A DNA stretch of 64,000 nucleotides from Nodosilinea sp. E11 (lineage in GTDB: Bacteria; Cyanobacteriota; Cyanobacteriia; Phormidesmidales; Phormidesmidaceae), in the NCBI RefSeq assembly GCF_032813545.1, contig NZ_CP136520.1:4334001-4398000 (forward strand), in the 5' to 3' direction. Both the position numbers and the translations under genes were made by a program. Shown one piece after another: positions 37,996-48,332 of this stretch (its first letter is position 1; each line of letters starts with the position of its first letter). Under the pieces are notes generated by a model. That model did not search any database, had not been told where the DNA came from, and was given only the letters and a program-made list of their open reading frames with translations.

Positions 37996-38379
37996 TTACT
38001 TGCGAGGAGCTTTCTTCTTACCTGCAACGGTCCGACGGGTACCACCGCGACGGGTGCGAGAGTTGGTACGAGTACGCTGCCCACGCACTGGTAAACCAGC
38101 CCGGTGACGTCGTCCTCGGTAGGAACCAATGTCCATCAATCGCTTGATGTTCATGCTTTCCAGTCGTCGGAGGTCTCCCTCTACTTGGTAATCGCTTTCG
38201 ACAGAGTCCCGTAGCTTTGCTACATCGCTATCGGTCAAGTCTTTGACCCTCACGTCAGGATTGACTCCGGTTTTAGCCAGAATCTCCTTAGAGCGGGTTA
38301 GACCAATACCGTAGATATAGGTCAAGCCAATTTCAACTCGTTTGTCGCGCGGCAAATCCACGCCTGCTATCCGTGCCAC
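37996..38379 (-). CDS. rpsM: 30S ribosomal protein S13
   Basis: A 127-residue S13, [21 protein letters not shown] at the start, then [20 protein letters not shown] and a very basic C-terminal tail. It contacts the P-site tRNA and the 50S. The intergenic gap to rpsK is 186 bases, longer than usual for this operon. Confidence 0.97.
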   Translation of the reverse strand: MARIAGVDLPRDKRVEIGLTYIYGIGLTRSKEILAKTGVNPDVRVKDLTDSDVAKLRDSVESDYQVEGDLRRLESMNIKRLMDIGSYRGRRHRAGLPVRGQRTRTNSRTRRGGTRRTVAGKKKAPRK

Positions 38380-38580
38380 CTTTACCTATCTCCCCCAATA
38401 CTTGGTACTAACCATGCAGCCCAGTTGTGGCTACTCAGTATTTTTATGTTGGGCCGCTGCCCAGACCATCAAAAGCCTTATACAAAAACCTTGAACACTT
38501 GCTCTTAGTCAATATACTCAGCGCTATCTGGCATCTGAATCGGCATTTACAAGGATTGCTAATGCCGTACCAGTCTAGAC

Positions 38581-38694
38581 TTACCCCTGACGCTGCTTAT
38601 GCTTGGGGTTCGAACAAATCACCATGACCCGACCGCGACGGCGGATCACACGACACTTATCGCACATTTTGCGAACAGACGCACGGACTTTCAT
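38581..38694 (-). CDS. rpmJ: 50S ribosomal protein L36
   Basis: A 37-residue L36: [20 protein letters not shown], ending [13 protein letters not shown]. The zinc ligands Cys11, Cys14, Cys27 and His32 are all present, so it is the zinc-binding form. It is the first gene of the minus-strand ribosomal block. In most cyanobacteria rpmJ directly follows infA, but here infA is 16 kb away on the other strand. Confidence 0.96.
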   Translation of the reverse strand: MKVRASVRKMCDKCRVIRRRGRVMVICSNPKHKQRQG

Positions 38695-38787
38695 GTCCAA
38701 CTCGCACTTCACTACAGAATTGCTATGCTAGCAAACTGACGGCATCCCGTCAATTAAAATTTTTTCCACTGAGTTTGGCTTAAGGGT

Positions 38788-38825
38788 AAAAAGAAGCCGC
38801 CTTCCCAGGAAGGCGGCTTCTTTTT
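38788..38825. terminator. Strong bidirectional terminator after psb27
   Basis: AAAAAGAAGCCGCCTTCC pairs perfectly with GGAAGGCGGCTTCTTTTT (18 bp) around CA. A-run and T-run flank the GC stem, so it works on both strands. It separates psb27 from the rpmJ block. Confidence 0.92.
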
Positions 38826-38854
38826 GGGGCTCGAGGGCTCGAGCTGCTTAAGGG

Positions 38855-39256
38855 CTAAGCGCCGCGTTTCAAGGCCGCTTCGACCTGCTTCAATTCTTGC
38901 TCAACTCGAGTTTTAAGTTTTTCGGGGAGAGGGCGATTAGGATAGCTGCTGTAATGGCCTGCGATCGCATTTAGAGCCGTCCGCATAGTCGTAAATGAGC
39001 TGAGGTTGGCGACCGAGGTATCCCGACGGTAACGGGAGGCAAAATCGCTGATTACAGCCTTGGCTTCGGCTTGGGCCTCGGCTTTGGCAGGGTCGTCATC
39101 GGGCAGGGCAATTGAGGTTCTGAGGCTGTCCACCAGCATCAGCGTATCTTGGCGATAGTCACCGGTGAGCATGCCGCTGGTGCCTGCGCTGCACCCGGTC
39201 AGGCCGATGACAGCCACTAGCACCAGGGCAAAAAGACGAGCAATTAATGATTTCAT
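38855..39256 (-). CDS. psb27: Photosystem II assembly lipoprotein Psb27
   Basis: The 133-residue protein has a lipoprotein signal (FALVLVAVIGLTGC lipobox near residue 22). The four-helix Psb27 body follows: GDYRQDTLMLVDSLRTSIALP, ISDFASRYRRD, SFTTMRTALNAIAGHYSSYPNRPLPEKLK. This matches the Synechocystis protein as I remember it. Psb27 binds CP43-containing photosystem II intermediates in the lumen and keeps the oxygen-evolving cluster from assembling too early during repair. It ends the ndhN-ldpA-R3H cluster, with a strong terminator after it. Confidence 0.93.
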   Translation of the reverse strand: MKSLIARLFALVLVAVIGLTGCSAGTSGMLTGDYRQDTLMLVDSLRTSIALPDDDPAKAEAQAEAKAVISDFASRYRRDTSVANLSSFTTMRTALNAIAGHYSSYPNRPLPEKLKTRVEQELKQVEAALKRGA

Positions 39257-39393
39257 AGGCTTCTTTGAAAGGGGTCAGGCCGAACAACGGGCTAGGCGTC
39301 CCGCGCTAGAGCCACGCTGGTGTCATTACGGTGCTTTTATTTTATAGCGCACCGTGCCCATCGTATTCTGCGGCTTTGCTAAGCCGCTCTGCC

Positions 39394-41283
39394 TCAGGCC
39401 GGATAAATACGCAACCGGCGGTTAGGTTCATCGCCACAGCTCAGGGACTTAAGGCGATAGTGCTCGGCGAGCTCATGCTGCATTTTGCGAATGCGAGCGG
39501 AGCGGGGCAGTAACTCTACGGGTTGCCCCTTGGGAATGACGATCTGTTCTACGGCTAGACGAGCTTCTTCGAGGGCCTCTAGCTCGTCGTCGCCGCCACT
39601 GTGGCTGAAGAGGCCTAGGTCAACGGCGGCAGGATTATCGTCCATGTCGAGCAACCGCTGCAGGGCGCGGGTGATCTGGGGAATGCTGTTGGCTTTCACT
39701 AAGTGGACGGGAATGTGTCGCCCCTGGGCCATTTGCTTGAGCTTAGCCTGGGCTTTAGCATGCGATCGCAGGGCAATCACGGCATCAGCCTGATCCAGAT
39801 CTTTCGTGATGACCACCGGCATGTGCAGGGTTTGAATCACGCGTTCGAGCTGGTGGCGGCTCAGACCGTAGGGGTAAAGGCGTAGGGCATCTTCTCCGTT
39901 AGGGCCAACAATATCAGTGTTGTTGGTCGTGTCGAGCAGATGGGCGAACATGGGGTCGGTGGTGGGTTCAGGGCTAAAGGCCTGTCCCAGAGGACGAATA
40001 GTGCCGTTGCCAAGGCCTCGTTGGGCAATGGTTGAATTTCCTGGCGGAGGCACCATTTGCCCGGCGGCGCGCCAACCCATCCCCGATCGCGATGGTTTGG
40101 CGACCTCTCGGCCAGAGCCGGGTAGTTCGTGGGTAATGATCACCTTTTGGTGCTCATCTACAGTGCGAATTTGTAGACCTGGCTGCCGTCCCCTCAGTAG
40201 GTTATCGATGGTCATGGTGACGTCATCGTGCACAGCCCAGCGCTGGCGCTCTAACATTTCTACGGCAATGTCAAAGGTGGGAGGAGCCTTGCGTTCTAAC
40301 ACGCTTTTCTGGCTGCCACGGCGGCGGGCTTCTTCATCGCCCAGGGTGACCGATTGAATGCCGCCAATCAGGTCAGAGAGGGTGGGGTTTTTGATCAGGT
40401 TTTCCAGCCGGTTGCCGTGGGCCGTACCGACGAGCTGGACTCCTCGCTCGGCAATGGTGCGGGCCGCCAAAGCCTCTAGCTCAGTACCAATTTCGTCAAT
40501 GACGATGACCTCGGGCATGTGGTTTTCCACGGCCTCAATCATCACCCGATGCTGTTCTTCGGGGCGGGCTACCTGCATGCGTCGGGCTCGACCGATCGCG
40601 GGATGGGGAATATCGCCATCCCCGGCAATTTCGTTGGACGTATCGATAATGACGACTCGCTTTTGCAAGTCATCGGCTAGTACCCGAGCAATTTCGCGTA
40701 GAGCAGTCGTTTTGCCGACCCCCGGACGGCCCAGCATGAGAATGGATTGGCCCGTTTCTACCAGGTCCCGAATCATGCCGATGGTGCCAAAAATGGCCCG
40801 CCCGACGCGGCAAGTGAGGCCAATGACTTCGCCAGAACGATTGCGGATGGCGCTAATGCGGTGCAGGGTTTTCTCAATGCCAGCCCGGTTGTCGCCACCG
40901 AAGCTGCCTACTCGCTTGATGCAGTGGTCTAAATCAGCGTGGGTAACAGGGTCTGCTGACAAATACTCAACGCTCTCAAAGAAGCGGGCCTCGGGCAGCC
41001 GACCGAGGTCTAAAACGACCTCAATGAGGGTCTGTCGTTGGGCATGGTGGATGAGCTTAGCCCGAATAGACGGGGGCAAAATGCTCAAAATTTGATCTAG
41101 ATCGTCAATGGGAGAATCTTGGGCAGGAGGCAGATCTTGGGCAGGGACAGGCTGATGTTCGGCTGTCCCTTCAGAGTCAGTGGGTAAAAATTCCACGGCA
41201 AGGTTATTAGTGGCAGAAATCGTGTCGGCAGAGGCGTTGCTCGATCTGTCACTTATCGAGCTGTTATCGCTATAGCTAACCAT
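39394..41283 (-). CDS. R3H domain AAA+ ATPase (Ycf45/SpoIIIAA-like)
   Basis: The 629-residue protein has a SpoIIIAA-like ATPase core: Walker A LMLGRPGVGKTTALREI (about residue 188) and Walker B EVIVIDEIGTELEALAAR (about 260). A RNA/DNA-binding R3H-like region lies at the C-terminus (SARIRKMQHELAEHYRLKSLS). This architecture is the cyanobacterial/plastid Ycf45 family. Its role is unknown; nucleic-acid remodelling is an inference. It overlaps ldpA by 8 bases, so the two are translationally coupled. Confidence 0.9.
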   Translation of the reverse strand: MVSYSDNSSISDRSSNASADTISATNNLAVEFLPTDSEGTAEHQPVPAQDLPPAQDSPIDDLDQILSILPPSIRAKLIHHAQRQTLIEVVLDLGRLPEARFFESVEYLSADPVTHADLDHCIKRVGSFGGDNRAGIEKTLHRISAIRNRSGEVIGLTCRVGRAIFGTIGMIRDLVETGQSILMLGRPGVGKTTALREIARVLADDLQKRVVIIDTSNEIAGDGDIPHPAIGRARRMQVARPEEQHRVMIEAVENHMPEVIVIDEIGTELEALAARTIAERGVQLVGTAHGNRLENLIKNPTLSDLIGGIQSVTLGDEEARRRGSQKSVLERKAPPTFDIAVEMLERQRWAVHDDVTMTIDNLLRGRQPGLQIRTVDEHQKVIITHELPGSGREVAKPSRSGMGWRAAGQMVPPPGNSTIAQRGLGNGTIRPLGQAFSPEPTTDPMFAHLLDTTNNTDIVGPNGEDALRLYPYGLSRHQLERVIQTLHMPVVITKDLDQADAVIALRSHAKAQAKLKQMAQGRHIPVHLVKANSIPQITRALQRLLDMDDNPAAVDLGLFSHSGGDDELEALEEARLAVEQIVIPKGQPVELLPRSARIRKMQHELAEHYRLKSLSCGDEPNRRLRIYPA

Positions 41284-42622
41284 AACGTGTTGATAAAAGA
41301 GGTCTATCTACCTTGAGCTGTCCTACCAGCTGTTGGACGAGGGTAAGACCTTGTCCAAAGGCACTATCTAACCGTTGCCAAGGAGGGATGTCGGCATCGG
41401 CAGTAAGGGTAGGGGCTTGAAGAGAGCCAGAGTGACCGGTAGTCCGCTGTACTAAGGAACCATTCCCTAGCCAGGGTTGAAGTTCTTGGTCAATGGCATC
41501 GAGTAGCGGCAGCACCTGCGATCGCCCATAACTACCATAGGCAATACCAGAAATTGTCTTGCGAACAGGATTGCGGGTTAAAACTACACCATGATGGTTA
41601 ACCGCAACCTCTTGAGGCGAGGACAATGAATTGGGCGAAAAATCGGAAAGGAGACTATCGGACCGCGTGGTGTTTACCAAATCGAGCGCAACTAACTTAT
41701 CTATAGTGTAGCCATTGGTTCCGCCAGCGGGTTGCACGTAGCCTGGCAACCTCGCATCGAGAATTTTTTGGGCAAGGCGAATGGTGGCGTGGGTGGTACC
41801 TTTACCCAGATCCCCGCTCATCGGTCTGCCATCGGTCTGCCAAACCAAGGGCAGATCAAGGGGAGCCATCAAGTTGTAAAGATCCCACAGGTAAGGAACG
41901 ACCTGATCGTGGTCGGGGCAGCTAATTGAGATCAGTTTTAGGGTAGAGCGCCAGGGCTGAAGCCGCTGCCAGAGCTGTTCGAACTCCGCTTGATGGCCGG
42001 TTTGGGTATGAATCTCAACAGCATCAATCTGGGCCAACTGTTCCCTTGAAAAGGCTTCTGGGCTGGCTAGATAGGATCGAGCTTCAATATTATTTTCCGG
42101 GCAGACGGCGATGCAGCGGCCACAACCGTAACAGAGACTTGTCTCCACACTGCCATTGTTAGCCGCCTGAAACTGAATCGCGGCTGTGGGGCAGATGGGG
42201 TCGCAGGGGCGATCGCAGTCTGGTGGGCAGTGGGCGGCATCAAAGTGCGCCTTACGAAAGTGGGGGTCTTCGCTGTCATTGAGGCTGACCATCAACCAGG
42301 GCAGGGTATGACGATTCGCGGCAGAAAACGCGACGCGATCGCCCAAGAGGCAATCGCCTAAATATCCTGCTAGGTGCACGGCATCCTCTAGACCCCGACG
42401 AGCTGCGGCTACGACCGCGCTGTCAGCAGCCACGTCAATACAATCTACGCCTGCTAAGGCATAGAGCATAACCAAACGCTGCACCGTCGGCATGTCCTGG
42501 TAGCTGGCACCGCAGATTAGCTTTACCCACTGCCCCATCTGTAGCGATTGATGGGGAGAATGCCCTGGGCAGTTTCCAATTAAGCTCCCAGCAAACCCCT
42601 TAGGAGTAATGTCTCTACTCAT
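41276..42622 (-). CDS. ldpA: Light-dependent period iron-sulfur protein LdpA
   Basis: The 448-residue protein matches cyanobacterial LdpA, a redox-sensing iron-sulfur protein that tunes the circadian clock. WVKLICGASYQDMPTVQRLVMLYALAGVDCIDVAAD opens the conserved part. Two Fe-S Cys clusters are visible: CPPDCDRPCDPICP (about 132-145) and CYGCGRCIAVCP (about 164-175). It follows ndhN on the same strand, an arrangement I recall from other cyanobacteria, and is coupled to the R3H ATPase gene. The start drawn is the first methionine; a later one is possible. Confidence 0.92.
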   Translation of the reverse strand: MSRDITPKGFAGSLIGNCPGHSPHQSLQMGQWVKLICGASYQDMPTVQRLVMLYALAGVDCIDVAADSAVVAAARRGLEDAVHLAGYLGDCLLGDRVAFSAANRHTLPWLMVSLNDSEDPHFRKAHFDAAHCPPDCDRPCDPICPTAAIQFQAANNGSVETSLCYGCGRCIAVCPENNIEARSYLASPEAFSREQLAQIDAVEIHTQTGHQAEFEQLWQRLQPWRSTLKLISISCPDHDQVVPYLWDLYNLMAPLDLPLVWQTDGRPMSGDLGKGTTHATIRLAQKILDARLPGYVQPAGGTNGYTIDKLVALDLVNTTRSDSLLSDFSPNSLSSPQEVAVNHHGVVLTRNPVRKTISGIAYGSYGRSQVLPLLDAIDQELQPWLGNGSLVQRTTGHSGSLQAPTLTADADIPPWQRLDSAFGQGLTLVQQLVGQLKVDRPLLSTRYG

Positions 42623-42697
42623 GCTGCGTCGATTTTGCCAGGAGAACTATCTAGCTGGGCCAGGTCAGTCCCCAAAACTTTAGACTGACCTTCGCGT

Positions 42698-43165
42698 CTA
42701 TACCAAATTCGCCAGCGGTTCCCAACTAAATTGGCGATCGCCACCCATTTCTACTACTACCTTTACCCGAGGCTCAACAGTCGGCAGACTGACCAGGTAA
42801 GCCAGCTCTTGGCGCGACAGGATATGTCCCTCAATCAGCCACAGCACCATACCCTTTGCCTTTGGTGCCATGCTCTCTAGTCGGTAGGTCAGCATAGGCG
42901 GAATAAAGTAGGTATAACCCACCGCTGCACCGCTGCTGGTGCTCTTTTTTCCCAAGTGGGGCGGGCGTACACCGTGAATAGCGGTAAGGTAAGCCGAAAT
43001 ATCTCCTAGACCACGGGCGGTAAGGTTCATAGTCTCATAGCCTTTAGCTTTGAGGCGGCGCTCGTAGCGACCTTCAAACCCTCCTTCTAGAGGCATGCGC
43101 ACGGCGATCGCGCCATGGCTTTCTAGATCCTTAATAAAAGGCTTGCCCGTTGTTAGCAGCGCCAT
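42698..43165 (-). CDS. ndhN: NAD(P)H-quinone oxidoreductase subunit N
   Basis: A 155-residue NdhN, a peripheral subunit of the cyanobacterial NDH-1 complex used in respiration and cyclic electron flow. GALAVRMPLEGGFEGRYERRLKA-like sequence, LTARGLGDISAYLTAIHGVRPPHLGKK and the C-terminal VEMGGDRQFSWEPLANLV are diagnostic. It is the first gene of the minus-strand ldpA cluster and diverges from rplC. Confidence 0.94.
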   Translation of the reverse strand: MALLTTGKPFIKDLESHGAIAVRMPLEGGFEGRYERRLKAKGYETMNLTARGLGDISAYLTAIHGVRPPHLGKKSTSSGAAVGYTYFIPPMLTYRLESMAPKAKGMVLWLIEGHILSRQELAYLVSLPTVEPRVKVVVEMGGDRQFSWEPLANLV

Positions 43166-43724
43166 AGTTGCCCTCGGCCAGTGAATACAGCTGTTATTGT
43201 ACTGTGTTCAGGGAGAGAGTAAAGCCGAACAGTAAGGTATCTAGTACTGGCCGACAGAAATAGGGCAACCCTTGCTGGAGGTGACCCCTACTGGGTTCTA
43301 AGTTGTAGGCATCGTTGCCTGCCTGGGCCAGCTAGTACTAGCGCAGCAAACTCTGCGTAGGTAGGCAGCAATTTTGAACTGCCAGAAACTTTTTCGAGAA
43401 AAGGATAGACATATCCAGTCAAGGCATGTACCATAGTAAATCGCCGACAAAAAGGATACTGAGTGACTCAGTGAGTTCTCAAGTCCTGGCATTTGGCTGC
43501 TCTGAATCCGCTCTCCCACCAGTGATTGCGGTTTTGACCCAAGCGTCTGCAATAGTCAGAGCTAGCTAGTTTTCTTTTGAATCGTGGCCGATTGTATCGG
43601 CACCGCTCGCCCCGGTGAGTTTCTCCAGCGTGGGGTGTTCAAAAGTTGATGTCGTTGTAGATGCGCAAAGCTCTCACTTGAGAGTCCTGCGCATTTCGTA
43701 GTGTGTTAATAGGGAGACAGGGCT
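43166..43724. promoter_or_regulatory. Divergent ndhN/rplC region with leader hairpin
   Basis: This 559-base region must hold the ribosomal-operon promoter. A hairpin at 43661-43694 pairs ATGCGCA with TGCGCAT and, inside a 3x3 internal loop, CTCTC with GAGAG. It lies 30 bases before the rplC GTG start. A GGGAG ribosome site (43712-43716) follows. Ribosomal operons are often autoregulated through leader structures, so this is a candidate r-protein binding site (inference). No gene is seen. Confidence 0.45.
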
Positions 43725-44360
43725 GTGGCAGTCGGTATTCTCGGCAAAAAGCTGGGCATGACCCAAATATTCGATGAGGCAGGCAATGCTATCCCCGTAA
43801 CGGTGGTGCAGGCAGGCCCTTGTGTGGTTACTCAAGTCAAGACCAAAGATACCGATGGCTATGCAGCTGTCCAGCTCGGTTTTGATGAGGTAACGGAGAA
43901 GAAGCTCAATAAGCCTGAATTAGGTCATCTGGTTAAATCGGGTAGCGCTCCTCTGCGTCATCTGAAGGAGTATCGCGTTGATGCTGCTGATGGCTTTGAA
44001 CTGGGGCAGGCTGTGACAGCTAGCACTTTCTCCGAAGGTCAGCTAGTTGACGTCACTGGCAAAAGCATGGGACGTGGCTTTGCCGGTTATCAGAAGCGCC
44101 ACAACTTTCGCCGTGGACCTATGGCCCACGGTTCTAAGAACCACCGGGCCCCAGGTTCTACTGGCGCTGGTACTACTCCTGGTCGGGTTTATCCTGGCAA
44201 GCGGATGGCAGGTCAGATGGGCAACGAGCGAGTAACCATCTGCAAGCTTGAAGTGGTGAGGGTAGATGGCGATCGCAACCTGCTATTGATCAAAGGGGCT
44301 ATCCCCGGCAAGCCCGGCGGACTGCTGAGCATTGCCCCGGCTAAGTGGGTCAAAGCCTAG
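43725..44360 (+). CDS. rplC: 50S ribosomal protein L3
   Basis: A 211-residue L3 starting at [23 protein letters not shown], then [23 protein letters not shown]-like sequence. Its long loop reaches the peptidyl-transferase centre. It is the first gene of the plus-strand block, as in other cyanobacteria where rpsJ is elsewhere. Confidence 0.97.
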   Translation: MAVGILGKKLGMTQIFDEAGNAIPVTVVQAGPCVVTQVKTKDTDGYAAVQLGFDEVTEKKLNKPELGHLVKSGSAPLRHLKEYRVDAADGFELGQAVTASTFSEGQLVDVTGKSMGRGFAGYQKRHNFRRGPMAHGSKNHRAPGSTGAGTTPGRVYPGKRMAGQMGNERVTICKLEVVRVDGDRNLLLIKGAIPGKPGGLLSIAPAKWVKA

Positions 44361-44450
44361 GCGATCGATCTACAGCCAGTAGTCAAGGGCAGTTAGCCAA
44401 GCTTCTGGCTTTTGGGGATTCAAAGCTTTTTAAAGAGATAGGTTGAGACA

Positions 44451-45083
44451 ATGGTTGAGTGTGTCGTAAAAAACTGGGAGGGCCAAGAGGCGGGCACGGC
44501 TTCCTTAGATCTTCAGGTTGCTAAAGAAGAGTCTGCTTCTCACATTGTTCACCGTGCCCTAGTACGGCAAATGAACAATGCTCGGCAAGGTACGGCTTCC
44601 ACTAAAACCCGCGCTGAAGTTAGTGGCGGTGGTCGCAAGCCTTGGCGACAAAAGGGTACTGGTCGTGCCCGCGCAGGTTCTAACCGTTCTCCGTTGTGGC
44701 GTGGCGGTGGTGTTATCTTCGGCCCTAAGCCCCGTGACTACAGCGTCAAGATGAACCGCAAGGAGCGGCGATTGGCTCTGCGAACCGTCTTGCAAAGCCG
44801 GGTCGATGACCTAGTAGTCGTTGAGAATTTTGAAGACAAGTTCTCGCGCCCCAAAACCCGTGATCTGCTCGATGCGATCGCCCGGTGGGGCCTTGATCCC
44901 AACGCCAAAATTCTGTTGGTCATTGCTGAACGGCAAGAGTTGGTTTATCTCTCAGCGCGCAACCTAGAAAATGTGAAGTTGATCACAGCGGTCAATCTCA
45001 ACATTCATGACCTGCTCAATGCCGACTATCTCGTCATTACGTCCCCTGCCCTTGAGGCTATCCAGGAGGTTTACAGTGATTAA
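44451..45083 (+). CDS. rplD: 50S ribosomal protein L4
   Basis: A 210-residue L4 with the rRNA-binding loop [36 protein letters not shown]4 lines the exit tunnel and in Escherichia coli represses its own operon, so it is a candidate regulator here. rplW begins 8 bases before its stop. Confidence 0.97.
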   Translation: MVECVVKNWEGQEAGTASLDLQVAKEESASHIVHRALVRQMNNARQGTASTKTRAEVSGGGRKPWRQKGTGRARAGSNRSPLWRGGGVIFGPKPRDYSVKMNRKERRLALRTVLQSRVDDLVVVENFEDKFSRPKTRDLLDAIARWGLDPNAKILLVIAERQELVYLSARNLENVKLITAVNLNIHDLLNADYLVITSPALEAIQEVYSD

Positions 45084-45381
45084 TGCCGCAAATACCCCAT
45101 CTTTGGCCGATCTAATTCGCCGTCCCCTGGTAACCGAAAAGGCAACTCTTTTATTAGAGAACAATCAGTACGTGTTCGAGGTTGATCCTCGTGCCAATAA
45201 GCTGCAAATCAAGGCGGCGATCGAGGAGCTGTTCGATGTCAGGGTTGTATCGGTCAACACCTATAACCCACCCCAAAAGAAGCGTCGGATGGGACGCTTT
45301 GTGGGCCATCGTCCTCATTACAAGCGTTCTGTGGTCACCTTGGCCCCTGGAAGCTCTATTCCTCTCTTCCCCGATCTCTAA
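45076..45381 (+). CDS. rplW: 50S ribosomal protein L23
   Basis: From the GTG at 45076 the protein has 101 residues. An AGGAGG ribosome site lies seven bases upstream, so the longer frame from 45007 is rejected. [23 protein letters not shown] and [18 protein letters not shown] identify L23, which docks trigger factor and SRP at the exit tunnel. Overlap with rplD is 8 bases. Confidence 0.96.
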   Translation: MINAANTPSLADLIRRPLVTEKATLLLENNQYVFEVDPRANKLQIKAAIEELFDVRVVSVNTYNPPQKKRRMGRFVGHRPHYKRSVVTLAPGSSIPLFPDL

Positions 45382-45467
45382 GCTATGGATCGGATGATCG
45401 GAACTCCTTGGCCGGTCTGAGATTTTCACTGTTCCAACCTTTAGCCGTGTAGCCAACAAGTACTCCC

Positions 45468-46331
45468 ATGGGCATCCGTTCCTATCGACCTTATACCCCT
45501 GGCACTCGTGAGCGAACTGTTTCCGAGTTTGCCGAGATTACCCGCAGTGAGCCTGAAAAGTCGCTTACTCGCTCTACCCATCGTCCCAAGGGGCGGAATA
45601 ATCGGGGGGTGATTACCTGTCGTCACCGTGGCGGTGGCCATAAGCGTCTCTACCGGGTCATTGATTTTCACCGCAATAAGCTAGGAGTGCCTGCCAAGGT
45701 TGCTTCTATTGAGTACGACCCCAACCGTAATGCTCGTATTTCATTGCTTCACTACGAAGACGGTGAGAAGCGGTATATTCTTTGCCCGGCAGGTCTGACC
45801 GTAGGTACCACGGTAGTATCCGGACCTGATGCCCCTCTAGAAGTTGGCAACGCGCTACCTCTGTATAAAATTCCGCTGGGTACTACGGTACACAACGTTG
45901 AAATGCAGGCTGGTAAAGGAGGGCAAATGGTGCGCTCTGCTGGCACTGGAGCTCAGGTGGTTGCTAAAGAAGGTGACTATGTCACTCTGAAGCTGCCCTC
46001 CACCGAAGTCCGCATGGTGCGTCGCGAGTGCTACGCCACTATTGGTCAAGTGGGTAATGCTGATGTGCGTAACGTCAGCCTTGGTAAAGCAGGCCGCAAG
46101 CGTTGGTTAGGACGCCGTCCTGAGGTGCGCGGTAGCGTTATGAACCCTGTGGATCACCCCCACGGTGGAGGTGAGGGGCGCGCACCCATTGGCCGATCTG
46201 GTCCTGTTACTCCTTGGGGCAAGCCAGCCCTGGGCTACAAGACCCGCAAGAAAAACAAGGACAGCGATAAGTACGTGGTGCGTCGTCGTCGTCGTGTGTC
46301 TAAGCGGGGCCGTGGTGGCCGTAATGCCTAG
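45468..46331 (+). CDS. rplB: 50S ribosomal protein L2
   Basis: A 287-residue L2: [39 protein letters not shown], and [20 protein letters not shown] with the conserved His near the peptidyl-transferase centre. The very basic C-terminus is typical. It follows rplW. Confidence 0.97.
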   Translation: MGIRSYRPYTPGTRERTVSEFAEITRSEPEKSLTRSTHRPKGRNNRGVITCRHRGGGHKRLYRVIDFHRNKLGVPAKVASIEYDPNRNARISLLHYEDGEKRYILCPAGLTVGTTVVSGPDAPLEVGNALPLYKIPLGTTVHNVEMQAGKGGQMVRSAGTGAQVVAKEGDYVTLKLPSTEVRMVRRECYATIGQVGNADVRNVSLGKAGRKRWLGRRPEVRGSVMNPVDHPHGGGEGRAPIGRSGPVTPWGKPALGYKTRKKNKDSDKYVVRRRRRVSKRGRGGRNA

Positions 46332-46393
46332 GCATTACATCTCATATTCTGTCTTGTTGGCTGTTTCTTGATTGTTATTGGGGCTGAAGCATC

Positions 46394-46672
46394 ATGTCTC
46401 GCTCATTGAAAAAAGGGCCTTTTGTGGCCGATCACCTGCTCTCAAAAATTGAAGCCCTCAACATCAAGGGCGATAAGCAGGTGGTTAAGACCTGGTCGCG
46501 GGCATCCACGATTTTGCCCCAAATGATCGGCCACACCATTGCAGTTCATAACGGCCGCCAGCATGTGCCGGTTTACGTTACTGAGCAAATGGTTGGGCAC
46601 AAGTTGGGTGAATTTGCGCCCACGCGAACCTTTCGCGGCCATGCTAAGACCGATAAAAAAGCTCGTCGTTAG
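46394..46672 (+). CDS. rpsS: 30S ribosomal protein S19
   Basis: A 92-residue S19: [52 protein letters not shown]. It lies in the 30S head. Gap to rplB 62 bases; then rplV 24 bases on. Confidence 0.97.
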   Translation: MSRSLKKGPFVADHLLSKIEALNIKGDKQVVKTWSRASTILPQMIGHTIAVHNGRQHVPVYVTEQMVGHKLGEFAPTRTFRGHAKTDKKARR

Positions 46673-46696
46673 GTATTAGGTAGAGGAACTGGAGAA

Positions 46697-47053
46697 ATGG
46701 CTGTAGATACCTCAGAGCAGGTTAAAGCGGTGGCTCGCTATGTGCGCATGTCGCCCCGCAAGGTGCGTCGAGTGCTCGATCAGATTCGCGGTAAGAGCTA
46801 TCGGGATGCGCTAATCATCCTGGAGTTCATGCCTTACAAAGCCTGTGAACCTATTATTAAGGTGTTGCGCTCCGCTGTTGCGAATGCTGAGCACAATAAT
46901 GGGCTTGATCCGGCTGGCCTAGTGGTGAGCGAGGCCTTTGCCGATGCTGGCCCTACCCTAAAGCGATTTCGTCCTCGGGCTCAAGGCCGAGCCTATCAAA
47001 TTCGTAAGCCTACCTGCCATATCACCATTGGTGTGGCTCCTGCCGCCGAATAG
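46697..47053 (+). CDS. rplV: 50S ribosomal protein L22
   Basis: A 118-residue L22 with [22 protein letters not shown] and the loop-region [18 protein letters not shown], which lines the exit tunnel at the constriction. Its position between rpsS and rpsC is standard. Confidence 0.97.
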   Translation: MAVDTSEQVKAVARYVRMSPRKVRRVLDQIRGKSYRDALIILEFMPYKACEPIIKVLRSAVANAEHNNGLDPAGLVVSEAFADAGPTLKRFRPRAQGRAYQIRKPTCHITIGVAPAAE

Positions 47054-47118
47054 CTCGGCGTGTATTAAGTCAGTTGTTTACACCAGTTATTCAAGCACCA
47101 ATTCCAGAGGGTTAGTTC

Positions 47119-47853
47119 GTGGGACACAAGATTCATCCAACCGGGTTTCGCCTTGGGGTAGTTCAAGAGCACCGCTCTCGCTGGTTTGCAGAGGGCATGC
47201 GTTACCCTGACTTGCTTCAGGAAGACTATCGCATTCGCGAGTATGTTCAGAAAAACTTGAGCAACGCGGGTATTGCCGATATTCGGATTGAGCGTAAGGC
47301 CGATCAGATTGATCTTGAGGTCCGTACGGCTCGCCCTGGTGTGGTCGTGGGCCGAGGCGGTGCTGGCATTGAAGCTCTGCGGATGGGTTTGCAAAAGCTA
47401 CTCAAAGATCCTAGTCGTCAGATACGCGTCAACGTTGTTGAAGTCAACCGAGTAGATGCTGACGCAGCTTTGGTAGCTGAATACATTATCCAACAGCTAG
47501 AGCGCCGAGTCTCTTTTCGTCGAGTGGTGCGCCAAGCTATTCAGCGGGCTCAACGGGCTGGGGTCGAGGGCATCAAAATTCAGGTGAGCGGTCGACTAAA
47601 CGGGGCTGAAATCGCTCGTACCGAGTGGACCCGTGAAGGTCGTGTGCCTCTTCACACCCTACGGGCTGACGTTGATTATGCCTACACTACTGCCCAAACT
47701 ACTTACGGAATTTTGGGTGTCAAAGTGTGGATTTTTAAGGGTGAGATTATTCCCGGACAGGAAGAACCCCAGACTGCTGCTCCCAATGCTCAGCCCCGTC
47801 GCCGCCAGCCCCGTAGGCGTCCTCAGTTTGAAGACCGATCTAACGAAGATTAG
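47119..47853 (+). CDS. rpsC: 30S ribosomal protein S3
   Basis: A 244-residue S3 starting at [22 protein letters not shown], with KH-like [21 protein letters not shown] and a basic C-terminal tail. It helps form the mRNA entry site. Start choice is fixed by the [13 protein letters not shown] family start. Confidence 0.97.
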   Translation: MGHKIHPTGFRLGVVQEHRSRWFAEGMRYPDLLQEDYRIREYVQKNLSNAGIADIRIERKADQIDLEVRTARPGVVVGRGGAGIEALRMGLQKLLKDPSRQIRVNVVEVNRVDADAALVAEYIIQQLERRVSFRRVVRQAIQRAQRAGVEGIKIQVSGRLNGAEIARTEWTREGRVPLHTLRADVDYAYTTAQTTYGILGVKVWIFKGEIIPGQEEPQTAAPNAQPRRRQPRRRPQFEDRSNED

Positions 47854-47909
47854 TCGGCCCCTGCGTTTTCTCGATTGTTTTTGACCTGTGACTTCACGAG
47901 TGCCGATCC

Positions 47910-48329
47910 ATGCTTAGTCCAAAACGAACTAAATTTCGCAAGCAGCACCGCGGGCGTATGCGCGGAATGGCTCAGCGGGGTAGCGATATTAACTTCGGTG
48001 ATTTTGCCCTTCAAGCTACGGAACCTTGCTGGTTGACTTCTCGCCAAATTGAGGCAGCCCGTCGAGCGATGACTCGCTATGTACGCCGAGGCGGCAAGAT
48101 TTGGATTCGTGTCTTTCCTGATAAACCTGTGACCATGCGTCCAGCGGAAACTCGTATGGGTTCCGGTAAGGGTAATCCAGAGTTTTGGGTAGCCGTAGTC
48201 AAGCCTGGCCGGATCGTTTTTGAGATTGCTGGGGTACCTGAATCTACTGCCCGCGAGGCAATGCGACTAGCTGCCTTTAAGCTGCCTTTCAAGACTAAGT
48301 TCATCGCGCGAGACAGCAAGGAGGCATAG
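47910..48329 (+). CDS. rplP: 50S ribosomal protein L16
   Basis: A 139-residue L16: [43 protein letters not shown]. It contacts the A site tRNA elbow. rpmC starts four bases after its stop. Confidence 0.97.
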   Translation: MLSPKRTKFRKQHRGRMRGMAQRGSDINFGDFALQATEPCWLTSRQIEAARRAMTRYVRRGGKIWIRVFPDKPVTMRPAETRMGSGKGNPEFWVAVVKPGRIVFEIAGVPESTAREAMRLAAFKLPFKTKFIARDSKEA

Positions 48330-48332
48330 GTA

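Noticed and set aside
38604-38615. GGTTCGAAC-like sequence suggesting a tRNA T-arm
   Set aside because: It lies inside rpmJ coding sequence and no acceptor or anticodon arms can be drawn around it.
43298-43552. Minus-strand 84-codon frame upstream of rplC
   Set aside because: Composition looks random and it lies in the expected promoter region of the ribosomal operon.
45007-45075. Longer N-terminus for L23
   Set aside because: It would run deep into rplD; the GTG at 45076 with AGGAGG ahead is the natural start.
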